Assembly: GCF_035918235.1 (NCBI RefSeq)
Contig: NZ_CP109486.1
Location: 310,001 to 374,000, forward strand
From: Streptomyces sp. NBC_01445
GTDB taxonomy: Bacteria; Actinomycetota; Actinomycetes; Streptomycetales; Streptomycetaceae
Direction: 5' to 3'
DNA length: 64,000 bases
The notes below the pieces were generated by a model. That model did no database searches and was not told the origin of the DNA. It saw only the letters and a program-made list of their open reading frames with translations. A program made the translations under genes and the position numbers. Of the stretch, positions 45,000-53,292 are shown piece after piece; position 1 is the first letter of the stretch; the number at the start of each line of letters is the position of its first letter.

Positions 45000-45910
45000 G
45001 CGCCGTCCGCCCGCAGGGCGGGGCGCGCGGTGTCCCGGTGCGTGCAATCGCAAGGCAGAGGATCACCCTCGTATTGGTCGTTTTCGGGCGGGCCCGGCAG
45101 TGCTGCGCGTGGCCGTGCCGGGTGTCGCGCGCCAGGCTGCCGTAGCCGTAGCCGTAGCCGGTGGCGATCTGTCAGTGCGCGTGCTGTCCTCGGCGAAAGA
45201 CCTGACGCCTGGTCCTATGCCAACTTATGGTGACGGTTCGATCTTGGGACTACGGGAGGGCGACGGATGAACGTCGACGGTTTCAAACTGCTCGCTGAGG
45301 CGCACGACTACCTGCTTGCTGCCGCGCGTGGCGTTCCTGCAGGGGCTTGGGGGGATTCGACGCCGTGTTCGGAGTGGACGGTGCGTCAGGTGCTGAACCA
45401 TGCGCGCCTGGACCAGCAGGCGCTGGTCATGCAGATAACGGGCGTCGCGCCCGCGGGTGACCCGTTCGAGCCCGCGGACGCGACGGCCGACAACTCAGTC
45501 GCGGAACTGACGGCGGTGCTGGAGGCGGCTGTCGCAGCGTGGGAGTCGGGGCGCGACGCGGAGAGTGTGCCCACCCCGATGGGGCCGATGCCGGCCAATA
45601 TGGGCACCGCCGCCGCGGCGCTCGACGCCGGAATCCATGCCTGGGACATCGCCAGAGCTACCGGGCAGGACCTGCCGCTGTCCGAGGAGATGGCCGAGGC
45701 ACTGGAGGACATCGCGTCGAGGATCGTCGATTTCGTGCGTGACTCGTTCGGGAAGTATGCGCCGCCGCTGGCCGTTCCGGAGGGCGCGAGCCGCGCGGAG
45801 AGACTCCTCGCGTTCACCGGGCGCGACCCGCACTGGTCCCGTTGACCTCGCGCTGAGCGCGGCACCCCGGCAAGACGGTGTCTCGCCGGGACGGCGACCA
45901 GTTTCTGCAC
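45000..45910. other. 911-base segment inside the left end of the IS5 element, bounded by GACAAATG repeats
   Basis: GACAAATG directly precedes (44992-44999) and follows (45911-45918) this segment. The sequence carries one complete gene (45267-45845) and a small run of GCCGTA hexamers (45139-45160). No clear terminal inverted repeats were found, so the transfer mechanism is unknown. Confidence 0.5.
45267..45845 (+). CDS. TIGR03086-type maleylpyruvate isomerase N-terminal family protein, 192 aa
   Basis: ATG 45267 start. MNVDGFKLLAEAHDYLLAAARGVPAGAWGDSTPCSEWTVRQVLNHA is the DinB/mycothiol-dependent maleylpyruvate isomerase-like four-helix signature (PC.EW.V..VL.H). A central helix EVAAWESG.. and DAGIHAWDIARATGQDLPL follow, ending AFTGRDPHWSR. 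The family binds metal and uses mycothiol in characterised members; the substrate here is unknown. It lies inside the segment interrupting the IS5 left end. Confidence 0.85.
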   Translation: MNVDGFKLLAEAHDYLLAAARGVPAGAWGDSTPCSEWTVRQVLNHARLDQQALVMQITGVAPAGDPFEPADATADNSVAELTAVLEAAVAAWESGRDAESVPTPMGPMPANMGTAAAALDAGIHAWDIARATGQDLPLSEEMAEALEDIASRIVDFVRDSFGKYAPPLAVPEGASRAERLLAFTGRDPHWSR

Positions 45911-45919
45911 GACAAATGA

Positions 45920-46808
45920 TCACGGCGTGGTGTCGCGGAGCCACAGAATGAGCGAGGCGAGGTGCAGTCCTGCCCGGTAGCGGGCGGCGAGCTTGTCGAA
46001 GCGGGTCGCGACGGCGCGGAACTGCTTCAAGCGGCTGAAGCATCGCTCGACCACGTTGCGGCCTTTGTAGAGCTCCTTGTCGAAGGCCGGTGGCCGGCCG
46101 CCGAGGGTGCCTCGTCGCTGCCGGTTGGCGGCCTGGTCGGCACGTTCGGGGATGGTGGCCCGGATGCCGCGACGCCGCAGGCCGGCCCGGATGGCCCGGG
46201 AGGAGTAGGTCTTGTCGGCCAGGACTCGTTCAGGGCGGCGGCGCGGGCGGCCCGTGGTGGCACGAGGCACCCGGATGGCGTCCAGCACCGTGTCGAACAC
46301 GGTGGAGTCGTTGACGTTCCCGGCGGTCACCACGACGGACAGGGGGAGGCCACGGCCGTCAACGGCCAGGTGGACCTTGGTCGTCAGCCCGCCCCGGGAC
46401 CGGCCGAGGGCCTGCTCTGCCGCCGCGCGTTGCGGATCTTCCAGTTTGTCCTCGCCGGGCTCCCCTTTTTCCCGGCACCAGCGGCGTGTTGGTGGGCTCG
46501 GTTGATGGTGGAATCCACCGACACCGTCCACTCCGCACGGCCGATGGCGTCGTCGCGGACCTGGGCATGTTCCAGCAGTCTGGCCCAGGTGCCGTCGGTC
46601 TCCCAGCGGGTGAACCGTTCATAGACGGTCTGCCACGGGCCATACCGCTCGGGCAGGTCCCGCCAAGGCGCCCCGCACCGCAACCGCCACAACACTCCGT
46701 CGATCACCTGCCGGTGATCCCGCCAGGGCGCCCCCGGCCATCCATCACCGGGAGCAGCGGCGCTATCCGCTCCCACGCCACATCCGTCAACTCACCACGA
46801 CCAGCCAC
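45920..46808 (-). pseudogene. IS5-family transposase in two frames with an additional frameshift
   Basis: From GTG 46806-46808: AGRGELTDVAWERIAPLLPVMDGRGRP, then a frame change near 46737-46745 into WRDHRQVIDGVLWRLRCGAPWRDLPERYGPW and SVDSTINRAHQHAAG. A run of A (46465-46475) marks a second switch, the kind used for programmed frameshifting in IS427-type elements. The DDE part follows: GRSRGGLTTKVHLAVDGRGLP, VLADKTYSSRAIRAGLRRRGI, ERCFSRLKQFRAVATRFDKLA. The first frame change is probably a real mutation. Confidence 0.75.
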
Positions 46809-46988
46809 AAGATCAATTATCAGACACGGCCTAGCGCGGCTCGCCCTGAACGACGTGCTGGACCTGATCGTGCGCGTGACTGGACACCGAACCAGACCAT
46901 GGGCGTTCATCGACCGCAGGATGCGGATGGCTCTCCAACGTCGCCTTCAGCACCCCCCGAACACCTCGTCCAGCGCATCCGACGCGGC

Positions 46989-47450
46989 CTACGGCACATC
47001 CAGTACCGCAGCCACCTCATAGACAGCTGCCTCGCCGGGACCGGCCTGACTATCAGGCCCGCCGGAGCAATCGCACGACATCACGAGTTCAACCTCAGTA
47101 GGGGCGTGATTTCCTGTGCGCACCCCGCACAGTGTGCGCAGCGGGGTCGCCGGGCTCTGCGAGGCGTCCAGCGCCTGCTCTGGAGCGAGCAGCGGGGCGC
47201 CCTGCGGCGCCTCCTCAGGCTGGTGCGTGCAGCACGCCCAAGTGATCCGGACATCAACGGCGTCGCGAATCGATTCTCCGCTGACGACCGCGGCGCCGGC
47301 AGCTTTGCCGGAGGCGGAGAGGACCTCCCAGGTGCCCGTGCCTGTGCCGCGGGTGGGGGTGTCCGTGTCCCCGGCGTCGATCCAGAACCGTTGTCCAACG
47401 GCGAGCCCGTACCTCAGATCGCGAGCTGAGGCTGGTGCTGGTTCACGCAT
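46989..47450 (-). CDS. Unknown protein coupled to the terpene cyclase gene, 153 aa
   Basis: ATG 47448-47450 overlaps the stop of the upstream cyclase gene by 8 bases, so it should be translated from the same message. The protein starts MREPAPASARDLRYGLAVGQRFWIDAGD and has a beta-rich middle (GTWEVLSASGKAAGAAVVSGESI, DVRITWACCTH). It ends with an acidic region containing two Cys clusters (CCTH, SCDCSGG). No signal peptide or known domain. Coupling suggests a role with the cyclase, for example as a partner or tailoring protein, but this is inference. Confidence 0.65.
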   Translation of the reverse strand: MREPAPASARDLRYGLAVGQRFWIDAGDTDTPTRGTGTGTWEVLSASGKAAGAAVVSGESIRDAVDVRITWACCTHQPEEAPQGAPLLAPEQALDASQSPATPLRTLCGVRTGNHAPTEVELVMSCDCSGGPDSQAGPGEAAVYEVAAVLDVP

Positions 47451-49668
47451 AGTGGGTGAGGGCGAGGAGGACGAAGATGTCGGTGAGGACGGGGATCGTG
47501 TAGTGCAGGGGGCGGGGTGCAGCCTGGTCGGAGACGGAGGTGTAGCTGCCGTCTTGGTTCTGTCGGCCGAGCAGGTAGTGCAGGCCCGCCTGGACGGTGG
47601 GGTGGGTGTGGTGGGTGGGGGCGAGCGCGGTGAGGGTGTAGGCGGTGCTCATCGGGTCGCTGTCTTCCCCGGGGGTCTGGCCCCAGCCGCCGTCGGCGTT
47701 CGGGGTGACGAGCAGGCGCTGGTGGATGGAGTCGATGGCCGGGCCCAGGCGTCCGTGATGGCTTGAGGGGTTGTGGCGGTGGGCGAGCGTGAGGGCGTTC
47801 AGGGCGCGGAGCATGGCGTTGGCTTCGCTCAGGCTCCAGCTGCGTTCGAAAGTGCCGTCCGGTTTCTGCGCGTTGAGGAGGTAGCGGGTTGCCCGCTCCA
47901 GCAGGGTGACGTGGGCGAAGTGGTAGGGCTGCAGGGCGGTGATGGTGTTGGCGGTCATGGTCGGCTCGGAGGGCTGTCCGGGCAGGTAGGTGGGCACCCC
48001 TCCGTCGTCGCCCACGTGCGTGATCAGGTTCTGCCGGGCGGCATGCAGGGGTGCCCGGTACCGCTCGGGGCCGAGGGTGTGCAGGAAGGACAGGACGTGG
48101 GCGGTCGTGTCCGTGTCGGTCTGTACGACGTCCTGGGCGTAGGCCCAGCCGCCGTTGTCGGCCTGCTGCGATGCGAGGTAGTCGCCCATCGTGTGCAGCA
48201 CCTGCCGGTCGGCGCCGGCGCGGGCCAGAGCGAGGCCGGCGGTGGCGGTGGCGAAGATTTCCTCGCTGGTGATGAAGGGCATGCCGCCGTCGTCGCGAAC
48301 GGCTTTGGCCAGCGCGGTGATGCCGTCATTGATGACTTGGTGGCCGGGCGTGGTCCGCTGCAGCGACAGCAGGGCGAACAGGTGCGCGAACACGTTGCCT
48401 TCGATGATTCCGCGGTCCTGGCCGCGTTCGGTCAGCCGCAGCAGGCGTGCGGTCAGTTCCGGGGCGACCGGGTCGGGCACGTGCAGGTGGTGGATGGCGA
48501 TTTGCCGCAGGTGGGTCCAGGTGGCTTCGTTGTGGTGCTCGAACGCGTGGGAGGGGGCGGTGACGTGGAAGGGTTCGGGTCCCACGACGGCGAGGATCGC
48601 CTCCAGGGCGAGCTTCTTTCGGGCGGAGGAGTGCTGGGCGGCGCCGGAGAAGGTCTGCTCGATGAGCCGGTGCCGGTCCGTCGGCGTGATGCCGTGGAGG
48701 GTGGCGTCGATGACCGCGGCATCGAAAGCGTCCGCGGCTCTGCGGCTGCGCGAGAGGTGGGCGTGCAGCCGGCTCTGCACGCCTGGCAGGGCCTTTTGGC
48801 GGCGTAGCAGGGTCAGCATCAGGGCCGACTCGGTGACCCGGCTGCAGCACTCGCCCGTGACGGCTCCCTGTCCGCCGACCTGGGCCAGCAGCCGCTCGGT
48901 CAGCCGCCGGGTCGCACCGCCCACCGATGGCGGGGGTTCTGCGCGGTGGGCCGGTGGCATGTCGCGGGCCGGGGCTGGTGGGGATACGGGCAGCGCGGCC
49001 TGGTCGCGCAGGTGGGTGAGCAGGCTGGTGCGGTCACACACGGGCCATGAGCGGTGGCGGGCCAGCGACCTGAGAGCGGGGGACGGTTCGAACGCCACGG
49101 GCCGGCCGACCCGGCTCAGCGACGAGACGTCGCCCAGGGAGTTGCCCACCGCCAGCGAACCCGCCCAGTCGATGGCCTCGGCGCCCACCAAGTCCTGTGC
49201 AGCCCTGTCTTTCCCATCGGCGACCGCTGAGGCGACCCGGCCGGTGAACAGCCCGTCAGTCACCTCAAACTGCGTACCCCGGAACAAGGTCACGCCCAGC
49301 TCACAGGCAAGGTGAGCCACCATCTCCTGCGGGCCACCCGAGATCAGCAGGGGCACATAACCGCTCTCCTTCAACGCAGCGGCCAGCGGCCTGGCGAAGG
49401 CGAACAGCCGCGCGCGTTGCCGCTGCCACAGCCGGGCCGTCACCGCGGACACCGCCTGGCACGGCACATCGGTCAGCATCGCGGCGAACAACTCAGTCAT
49501 CCGCGCCGCCGCCTCCAAGTTCTCAGCGTGCGAGGTCATTTGTGCCTGGCGCAGCCGCGTCAGCCGGTCCCGGGGAGCGAGCCCCGCCTCGGCCAGCATC
49601 GTCGGCAACGGACCGGCCAGCGTGCCGGCAATCAGCGTCCCGTCCACATCCAGCACCGCGATACGCAT
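47443..49668 (-). CDS. HAD phosphatase-class II terpene cyclase fusion, drimenol-synthase-like
   Basis: 741 residues in two parts. Residues 1-220 are a HAD phosphatase: LDVDGTL (D7, D9), LLISGGPQEM, a motif III region DGKDRAAQDL and GNSLGDVSSL (D180). Residues about 240-741 are an alpha-barrel terpene cyclase. The acid motif DTDTT at 518-522 is a DxDTT variant of DxDD, and QW-like repeats are visible (QADNGGWAYAQD, NADGGWGQTPG, QNQDGSYTS). Such fusions in fungi and marine bacteria cyclise farnesyl diphosphate by protonation, then remove diphosphate to give drimane alcohols. Here a soluble sesquiterpenol is likely. The next gene overlaps by 8 bases. Confidence 0.88.
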   Translation of the reverse strand: MRIAVLDVDGTLIAGTLAGPLPTMLAEAGLAPRDRLTRLRQAQMTSHAENLEAAARMTELFAAMLTDVPCQAVSAVTARLWQRQRARLFAFARPLAAALKESGYVPLLISGGPQEMVAHLACELGVTLFRGTQFEVTDGLFTGRVASAVADGKDRAAQDLVGAEAIDWAGSLAVGNSLGDVSSLSRVGRPVAFEPSPALRSLARHRSWPVCDRTSLLTHLRDQAALPVSPPAPARDMPPAHRAEPPPSVGGATRRLTERLLAQVGGQGAVTGECCSRVTESALMLTLLRRQKALPGVQSRLHAHLSRSRRAADAFDAAVIDATLHGITPTDRHRLIEQTFSGAAQHSSARKKLALEAILAVVGPEPFHVTAPSHAFEHHNEATWTHLRQIAIHHLHVPDPVAPELTARLLRLTERGQDRGIIEGNVFAHLFALLSLQRTTPGHQVINDGITALAKAVRDDGGMPFITSEEIFATATAGLALARAGADRQVLHTMGDYLASQQADNGGWAYAQDVVQTDTDTTAHVLSFLHTLGPERYRAPLHAARQNLITHVGDDGGVPTYLPGQPSEPTMTANTITALQPYHFAHVTLLERATRYLLNAQKPDGTFERSWSLSEANAMLRALNALTLAHRHNPSSHHGRLGPAIDSIHQRLLVTPNADGGWGQTPGEDSDPMSTAYTLTALAPTHHTHPTVQAGLHYLLGRQNQDGSYTSVSDQAAPRPLHYTIPVLTDIFVLLALTHYA

Positions 49669-49782
49669 CCTCCGAGCCTGGCGGGCACGCCATCACTGCA
49701 AAGCTGATTCCCAGCCCTGTCACCCGAACGAAGACACCAGCGCCACCCCGGCCCGGGGCAGCGGCCGTTGGCGGCCATGAGA

Positions 49783-49848
49783 TGCGACAAACTCTGCGTC
49801 CGCTACGAAGCCATACTGATCGTCGCGGCCATCAACGAGTGGCTGTGA
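49783..49848 (+). pseudogene. IS5 family transposase, extreme C-terminal relic
   Basis: The plus strand reads DKLCVRYEAILIVAAINEWL and TGA, the usual end of one IS5 transposase group. Only about 21 codons remain. Confidence 0.5.
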
Positions 49849-49977
49849 CCGCCACAGCAGACCTACGAAGAGCTTGCTGACAGGATCTTACCGAGGCGCC
49901 CTGGTCGGACGAATCGACGATTCGACCGTCGCATGACGGCTCGGCCCACACCGAGGACATGCCCTGCACTGACGCGC

Positions 49978-50009
49978 GACGCCCGCCACAGTAATCCGTG
50001 GCGGGCGTC
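49978..50009 (-). terminator. Hairpin terminator of the cold-shock gene
   Basis: GACGCCCGCCAC (49978-49989) pairs perfectly with 49998-50009 around an 8-base loop, 15 bases downstream of the cold-shock stop codon. Confidence 0.75.
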
Positions 50010-50024
50010 GTGTAGTTGGACAGG

Positions 50025-50228
50025 TCAGGCGGGAGTGATGTTCTCCGCCTGGGGGCCCTTCTGGCCCTGAGTGATGTCGAAGTTCACCTTCTGGCCTTCC
50101 TGGAGCTCACGGAAGCCGGAGGCGTTGATGTTCGAGTAGTGGGCGAAGACGTCCGGGCCTCCGCCGTCCTGCTCGATGAAGCCGAAGCCCTTTTCCGCGT
50201 TGAACCACTTGACGGTTCCGGTGGCCAT
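50025..50228 (-). CDS. Cold-shock protein (CspA family), 67 aa
   Basis: ATG 50226-50228 follows GGAGG. The 67 residues contain both nucleic acid-binding motifs, KGFGFIEQD (RNP1) and VFAHYSNI (RNP2), and the start [14 protein letters not shown]. It binds single-stranded RNA/DNA and prevents RNA structure. Followed by a strong hairpin. A long upstream region probably serves as its 5' untranslated leader, as is common in this family. Confidence 0.96.
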   Translation of the reverse strand: MATGTVKWFNAEKGFGFIEQDGGGPDVFAHYSNINASGFRELQEGQKVNFDITQGQKGPQAENITPA

Positions 50229-50744
50229 GTGTCCTCCAAGGGGACTCGAAGTCGCCTCCCGCACTTTGCGGGAGGCGGAGGTGGTCGTCCTGGTCCTCAG
50301 AGACGCTGAACAGCAAGCTGCCCGTGAACTCACGTCCACGGGCGGTACTTCGGAGCCACGACTGCTGGCCTGGACGCTACACGGCCCCGTGCGGCCGAAG
50401 CTACGGACAACGGGGCGTGCCCTGTCCATAACTTCGACAAGCCGCGAACGGAACGGACCTTGCTGCGGATATCCCTCGGACGGACCGGTGCTCCGACACA
50501 GCAAACCGGTGAGACTGCGAACGCCCCCACGCCCGTACGGGGACGACCCGGCGGGTGATCGAAGTCCTCCTGAGGCGAGCAACCCCTGAGCGGGCGCGGT
50601 GCCGGTCTCGTTCACCGACCGTCTTTCGGCCTCGGGTACGCCTTCGCGGCCACCCAGATCTCCCACATGCTGCTGTACGACCTGAGCCGGCACAGCGTCT
50701 GCCGCGCCACACATGGGTCGGCATTCTTCCTGATGTGTCCGGGG
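50229..50744. other. Non-coding region upstream of the cold-shock gene
   Basis: About 515 bases. It likely contains the cold-shock promoter and leader. On the plus strand around 50620-50700 a short natural-looking stretch ([22 protein letters not shown]) suggests another gene remnant; its family is not recognised. Confidence 0.35.
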
Positions 50745-51788
50745 TCAGGGCTTGACGAGGACCTTGAGGCTCTTGCGGTCGGCCATGTCCTGGTAGCCGG
50801 CCGGGACGCCGTCGAGGTCGGTGGTGGCGTCGAAGACCTTCCCGGGCTCGATGGTGCCGTCGAGGATGGCGGGCATGAGTTCCTCGATGTAGGCGCGGAC
50901 GGGCGCAGGGCCGCCGGCGAGGCGGATGTTGTGGCGGAACAGGCTGCCGAAGCCGACCGGAGCTTCCTCGTACTGGGGCACGCCGACGCGGCTGATCACG
51001 CCGCCGGGGCGGACGACGCCGAGGGCCTGCTCGTAGGCGGGCATGTGACCGACCGCTTCGAGGACCACGTGTGTGCCGTGGCCGCCGGTCAGCTCGCGGA
51101 CCGCCTCGATGCCTTCCTCGCCGCGGGCGGCGACGACATCGGTGGCGCCGAACTCGCGGCCCAGATCGGTGCGCGCCTCGTGGCGGCCCATCAGGATGAT
51201 CTGCTCCGCACCGAGCCGCTTGGCGGACAGGACCGCGAGCAGGCCGACCGCGCCGTCACCGATCACGGTGACGCGGGTGCGCTCGTTCACGCCGCCCGCC
51301 ACGGCGGCGTGGTAGCCGGTGCCGAAGACGTCCGAGAGCGTCAGCAGGGACGGGATGAGAGCCGAGTCCGGGGCGACGGGGAGCTTGACGAGGGTGCCGT
51401 CGGCGAGCGGAACGCGGACCGCTTCGGCCTGGCCGCCCTCGTCCGGCAGACCGTCCCAGAAGTTGGCCTGCGCATGGGCGCAGGAGGTGTGCAGGCCCTC
51501 GCGGCAGAACTCGCAGGTGTTGTCGGAGATCGCGAACGGGGCGACGACCAGGTCACCGCGCTTGACGGTGTTCACCTCCGAGCCGGTGTCCTCGACGATG
51601 CCGATGAACTCGTGGCCCATCCGGGCGGGAGCGTCCTCCGGCTTCATCGAGCCGTAGGGGTGCAGGTCGCTGCCGCAGACACAGGACGCGGTGATACGGA
51701 CCAGGGCGTCGGTGGGGTGCTTGATGACGGAGTCGGGGACGTTCTCGACGCGGACGTCGCCGGCGCCGTACATGAGTGTTGCGCGCAT
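50745..51788 (-). CDS. Zinc-dependent alcohol dehydrogenase, 347 aa
   Basis: MDR superfamily. Catalytic zinc ligands lie in CVCGSDLHPY and MGHEFIG. The structural zinc cysteines are clustered in CEFCREGLHTSC. The NAD-binding motif is VTVIGDGAVGLLAVLSAKRLGA, followed by ILMGRHEAR. The end DRKSLKVLVKP is normal. It oxidises alcohols or reduces aldehydes; substrate unknown. It is first of the minus-strand pair with the MFS exporter gene, and together they begin the oxidoreductase island. Confidence 0.93.
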   Translation of the reverse strand: MRATLMYGAGDVRVENVPDSVIKHPTDALVRITASCVCGSDLHPYGSMKPEDAPARMGHEFIGIVEDTGSEVNTVKRGDLVVAPFAISDNTCEFCREGLHTSCAHAQANFWDGLPDEGGQAEAVRVPLADGTLVKLPVAPDSALIPSLLTLSDVFGTGYHAAVAGGVNERTRVTVIGDGAVGLLAVLSAKRLGAEQIILMGRHEARTDLGREFGATDVVAARGEEGIEAVRELTGGHGTHVVLEAVGHMPAYEQALGVVRPGGVISRVGVPQYEEAPVGFGSLFRHNIRLAGGPAPVRAYIEELMPAILDGTIEPGKVFDATTDLDGVPAGYQDMADRKSLKVLVKP

Positions 51789-51915
51789 GAGGTGCTCTCC
51801 AGTGCGGGGGTGGTGTTTCGAGTAGTGCTGGTCAGAGGGGTGAGGGGTGAGTGCGCGGCCTGGCCTGGTTCAAGCCTGTTCGGCACGGACTGCGGCCGCA
51901 CTCCGGAAGTCCGCC

Positions 51916-53157
51916 TCAGACGGCTACGGCGGAGCGGCGCCGCCGGGCCAGCGCGAGGGCTGTGGTGGGGATCAGGGTGAGGGCGGCGATGACGGTGCCG
52001 ACCACGGCGGGGCCGGTGACGCCGAGCGAGGTGCCGAGGGTGAGACCGGCAATCCAGGAGCCGATGGCGGTGCCCAGGTTGAAGGCCGAGACGGTCAGGG
52101 CAGAGGCCAGGACCGGTGCCTGACGAGCAAAGCGGACGGCCAGGGCCATCAGCACCGGGTTAGCGCCGAGCCCGAAGAACCCCATCAGGGCGACCAGAAT
52201 GACGGTGGGCGCGGCGTAGCCGGCCAGCAGCGAGATCGCCAGGAGCAGAAGCGTGGCTCCCGCGGCGGCCACGACGGTCACCGTGTGCGGGCGGCGGTCG
52301 CCGAGGCGTCCTCCGACCAGCGAGCCGACCAGGGCGCCGAGGCCGAAGCCGACCAGAACCAGCGGCACGATCCCGGACGCGATCTGCGACCGGCCAGTCA
52401 ACAGCGGCGAGATGTAGGAGTACGCCGCCAACACGCCGCCGGTCGTGGTGGCGCAGGCCGCCAGCACCAGCCACAGGCGCCCCGAGCGCAGCGCGGTCAG
52501 CTCGGACCGGATCGACACCGCCTGCTGGTCGCCACCATCGTGCGGGACGGTGCGCGCGACGAGCGCGATGGCCGCCGCGGCGAGGACCGCCAGGGTCCAG
52601 AACGGTCCGCGCCAGCCCGTGACCTGCCCGGCGAGCGCGCCGAGCGGCACGCCGACGACGTTGGCGAGCATGGCGCCGGCGCCGACCAGGCCCAGGGCGC
52701 GGGAACTGGCGGCCGGGCCTGCAGCGCGTGCGGCGGCCACATTGGCCACCGCCCAGAAGGCGCCGGTGGCGATCGCGGTCAAAAATCGTGCGGCCAGGAC
52801 CAGGGTGAAGTTCGAGCTGAGGGCGACGATGACGTGCCCGGCGGCGAAGACGCCCAGGGCCAGCATCAACGTCAGCCGCTTGGGCAACCGCAAGGTGAGC
52901 ATCGCCATCAGTGGCGCGCCGACGATCATCCCGATGGCGAAGACGGTGATCATCAGGCCGGTCTGGGCGACGCTGACCTGCAGGTCGCCCGCGATCTCCG
53001 GCAGCAGGCCGGCGACGACGAACTCGGTCGTGCCCATCAGGAACGTGCCCAGCGCGAGGACGTAGACGACGAGCGGCAGCCGGGCTGCCGACGGTTGCTC
53101 AGGGCTCTCGGCAGGCCCCTTGGCGGGGGCCTCCAGGACTGCTCCTCGCGTACTCAA
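51916..53157 (-). CDS. MFS transporter, DHA1-type drug or sugar exporter, 413 aa
   Basis: TTG 53155-53157 is the best start, 7 bases after GGAG. Twelve hydrophobic segments are visible. The first carries the CmlA/AraJ-type motif LGTFLMGTTEFVVAGLLPEIA. Motif A lies in GRLGDRRPH and motif C near GTAIGSWIAGL. Such transporters export small drugs or metabolites by proton antiport. Divergent from the first MmyB-type regulator gene (53293), which may control it. Confidence 0.92.
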   Translation of the reverse strand: MSTRGAVLEAPAKGPAESPEQPSAARLPLVVYVLALGTFLMGTTEFVVAGLLPEIAGDLQVSVAQTGLMITVFAIGMIVGAPLMAMLTLRLPKRLTLMLALGVFAAGHVIVALSSNFTLVLAARFLTAIATGAFWAVANVAAARAAGPAASSRALGLVGAGAMLANVVGVPLGALAGQVTGWRGPFWTLAVLAAAAIALVARTVPHDGGDQQAVSIRSELTALRSGRLWLVLAACATTTGGVLAAYSYISPLLTGRSQIASGIVPLVLVGFGLGALVGSLVGGRLGDRRPHTVTVVAAAGATLLLLAISLLAGYAAPTVILVALMGFFGLGANPVLMALAVRFARQAPVLASALTVSAFNLGTAIGSWIAGLTLGTSLGVTGPAVVGTVIAALTLIPTTALALARRRRSAVAV

Positions 53158-53279
53158 GGTTCATCTCCGTGGGGGGTGTGATCGGGGTACGTGTCCCAGG
53201 AAACCGGCCGCCCCACCCTTGAGGAAGGTCGCGTTTATGGGGGGTACAAGCTCAACCTCCCTGTTCGCAACCCGGTGGC

Positions 53280-53285
53280 TACCGT
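53280..53285 (+). promoter_or_regulatory. Putative -10 TACCGT of a leaderless transcript
   Basis: TACCGT ends 7 bases before the ATG of the MmyB-type regulator at 53293. The same spacing is found before the other two regulators (TAGCCT at 58829, TACCGT at 60899 on the minus strand). The start of transcription would coincide with the start codon. Confidence 0.45.
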
Positions 53286-53292
53286 GGAAGGC

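Larger units (their letters stand above)
44982..46831 (-). mobile_element. IS5-family (IS427-like) element inserted at the ureD stop codon
   Basis: Ends GGCCGTGTCTGACAAATG (44982-44999) and GGCCGTGTCTGATAATTG (minus strand from 46831) are inverted repeats, flanked by TA on both sides (44980-44981 and 46832-46833). The transposase lies at the right. The left end is split by a 911-base segment. GACAAATG is present at 44992-44999 and again at 45911-45918, where the left end continues as ATCA, matching the right-end sequence ATCT. Confidence 0.7.

Noticed and set aside
45139..45160. Short hexamer repeat (GCCGTA) considered as a minisatellite or CRISPR-like array
   Set aside because: Only three to four units, no spacers; too short to be meaningful.
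47773..49315. Long plus-strand frames opposite the terpene cyclase gene
   Set aside because: Gly/Val/Arg-rich shadow of a recognised protein; no start site or family.
50555..50755. Short plus-strand frame with natural-looking stretch before the dehydrogenase
   Set aside because: Too short, no start or family; may be a relic and is noted in the gap entry only.
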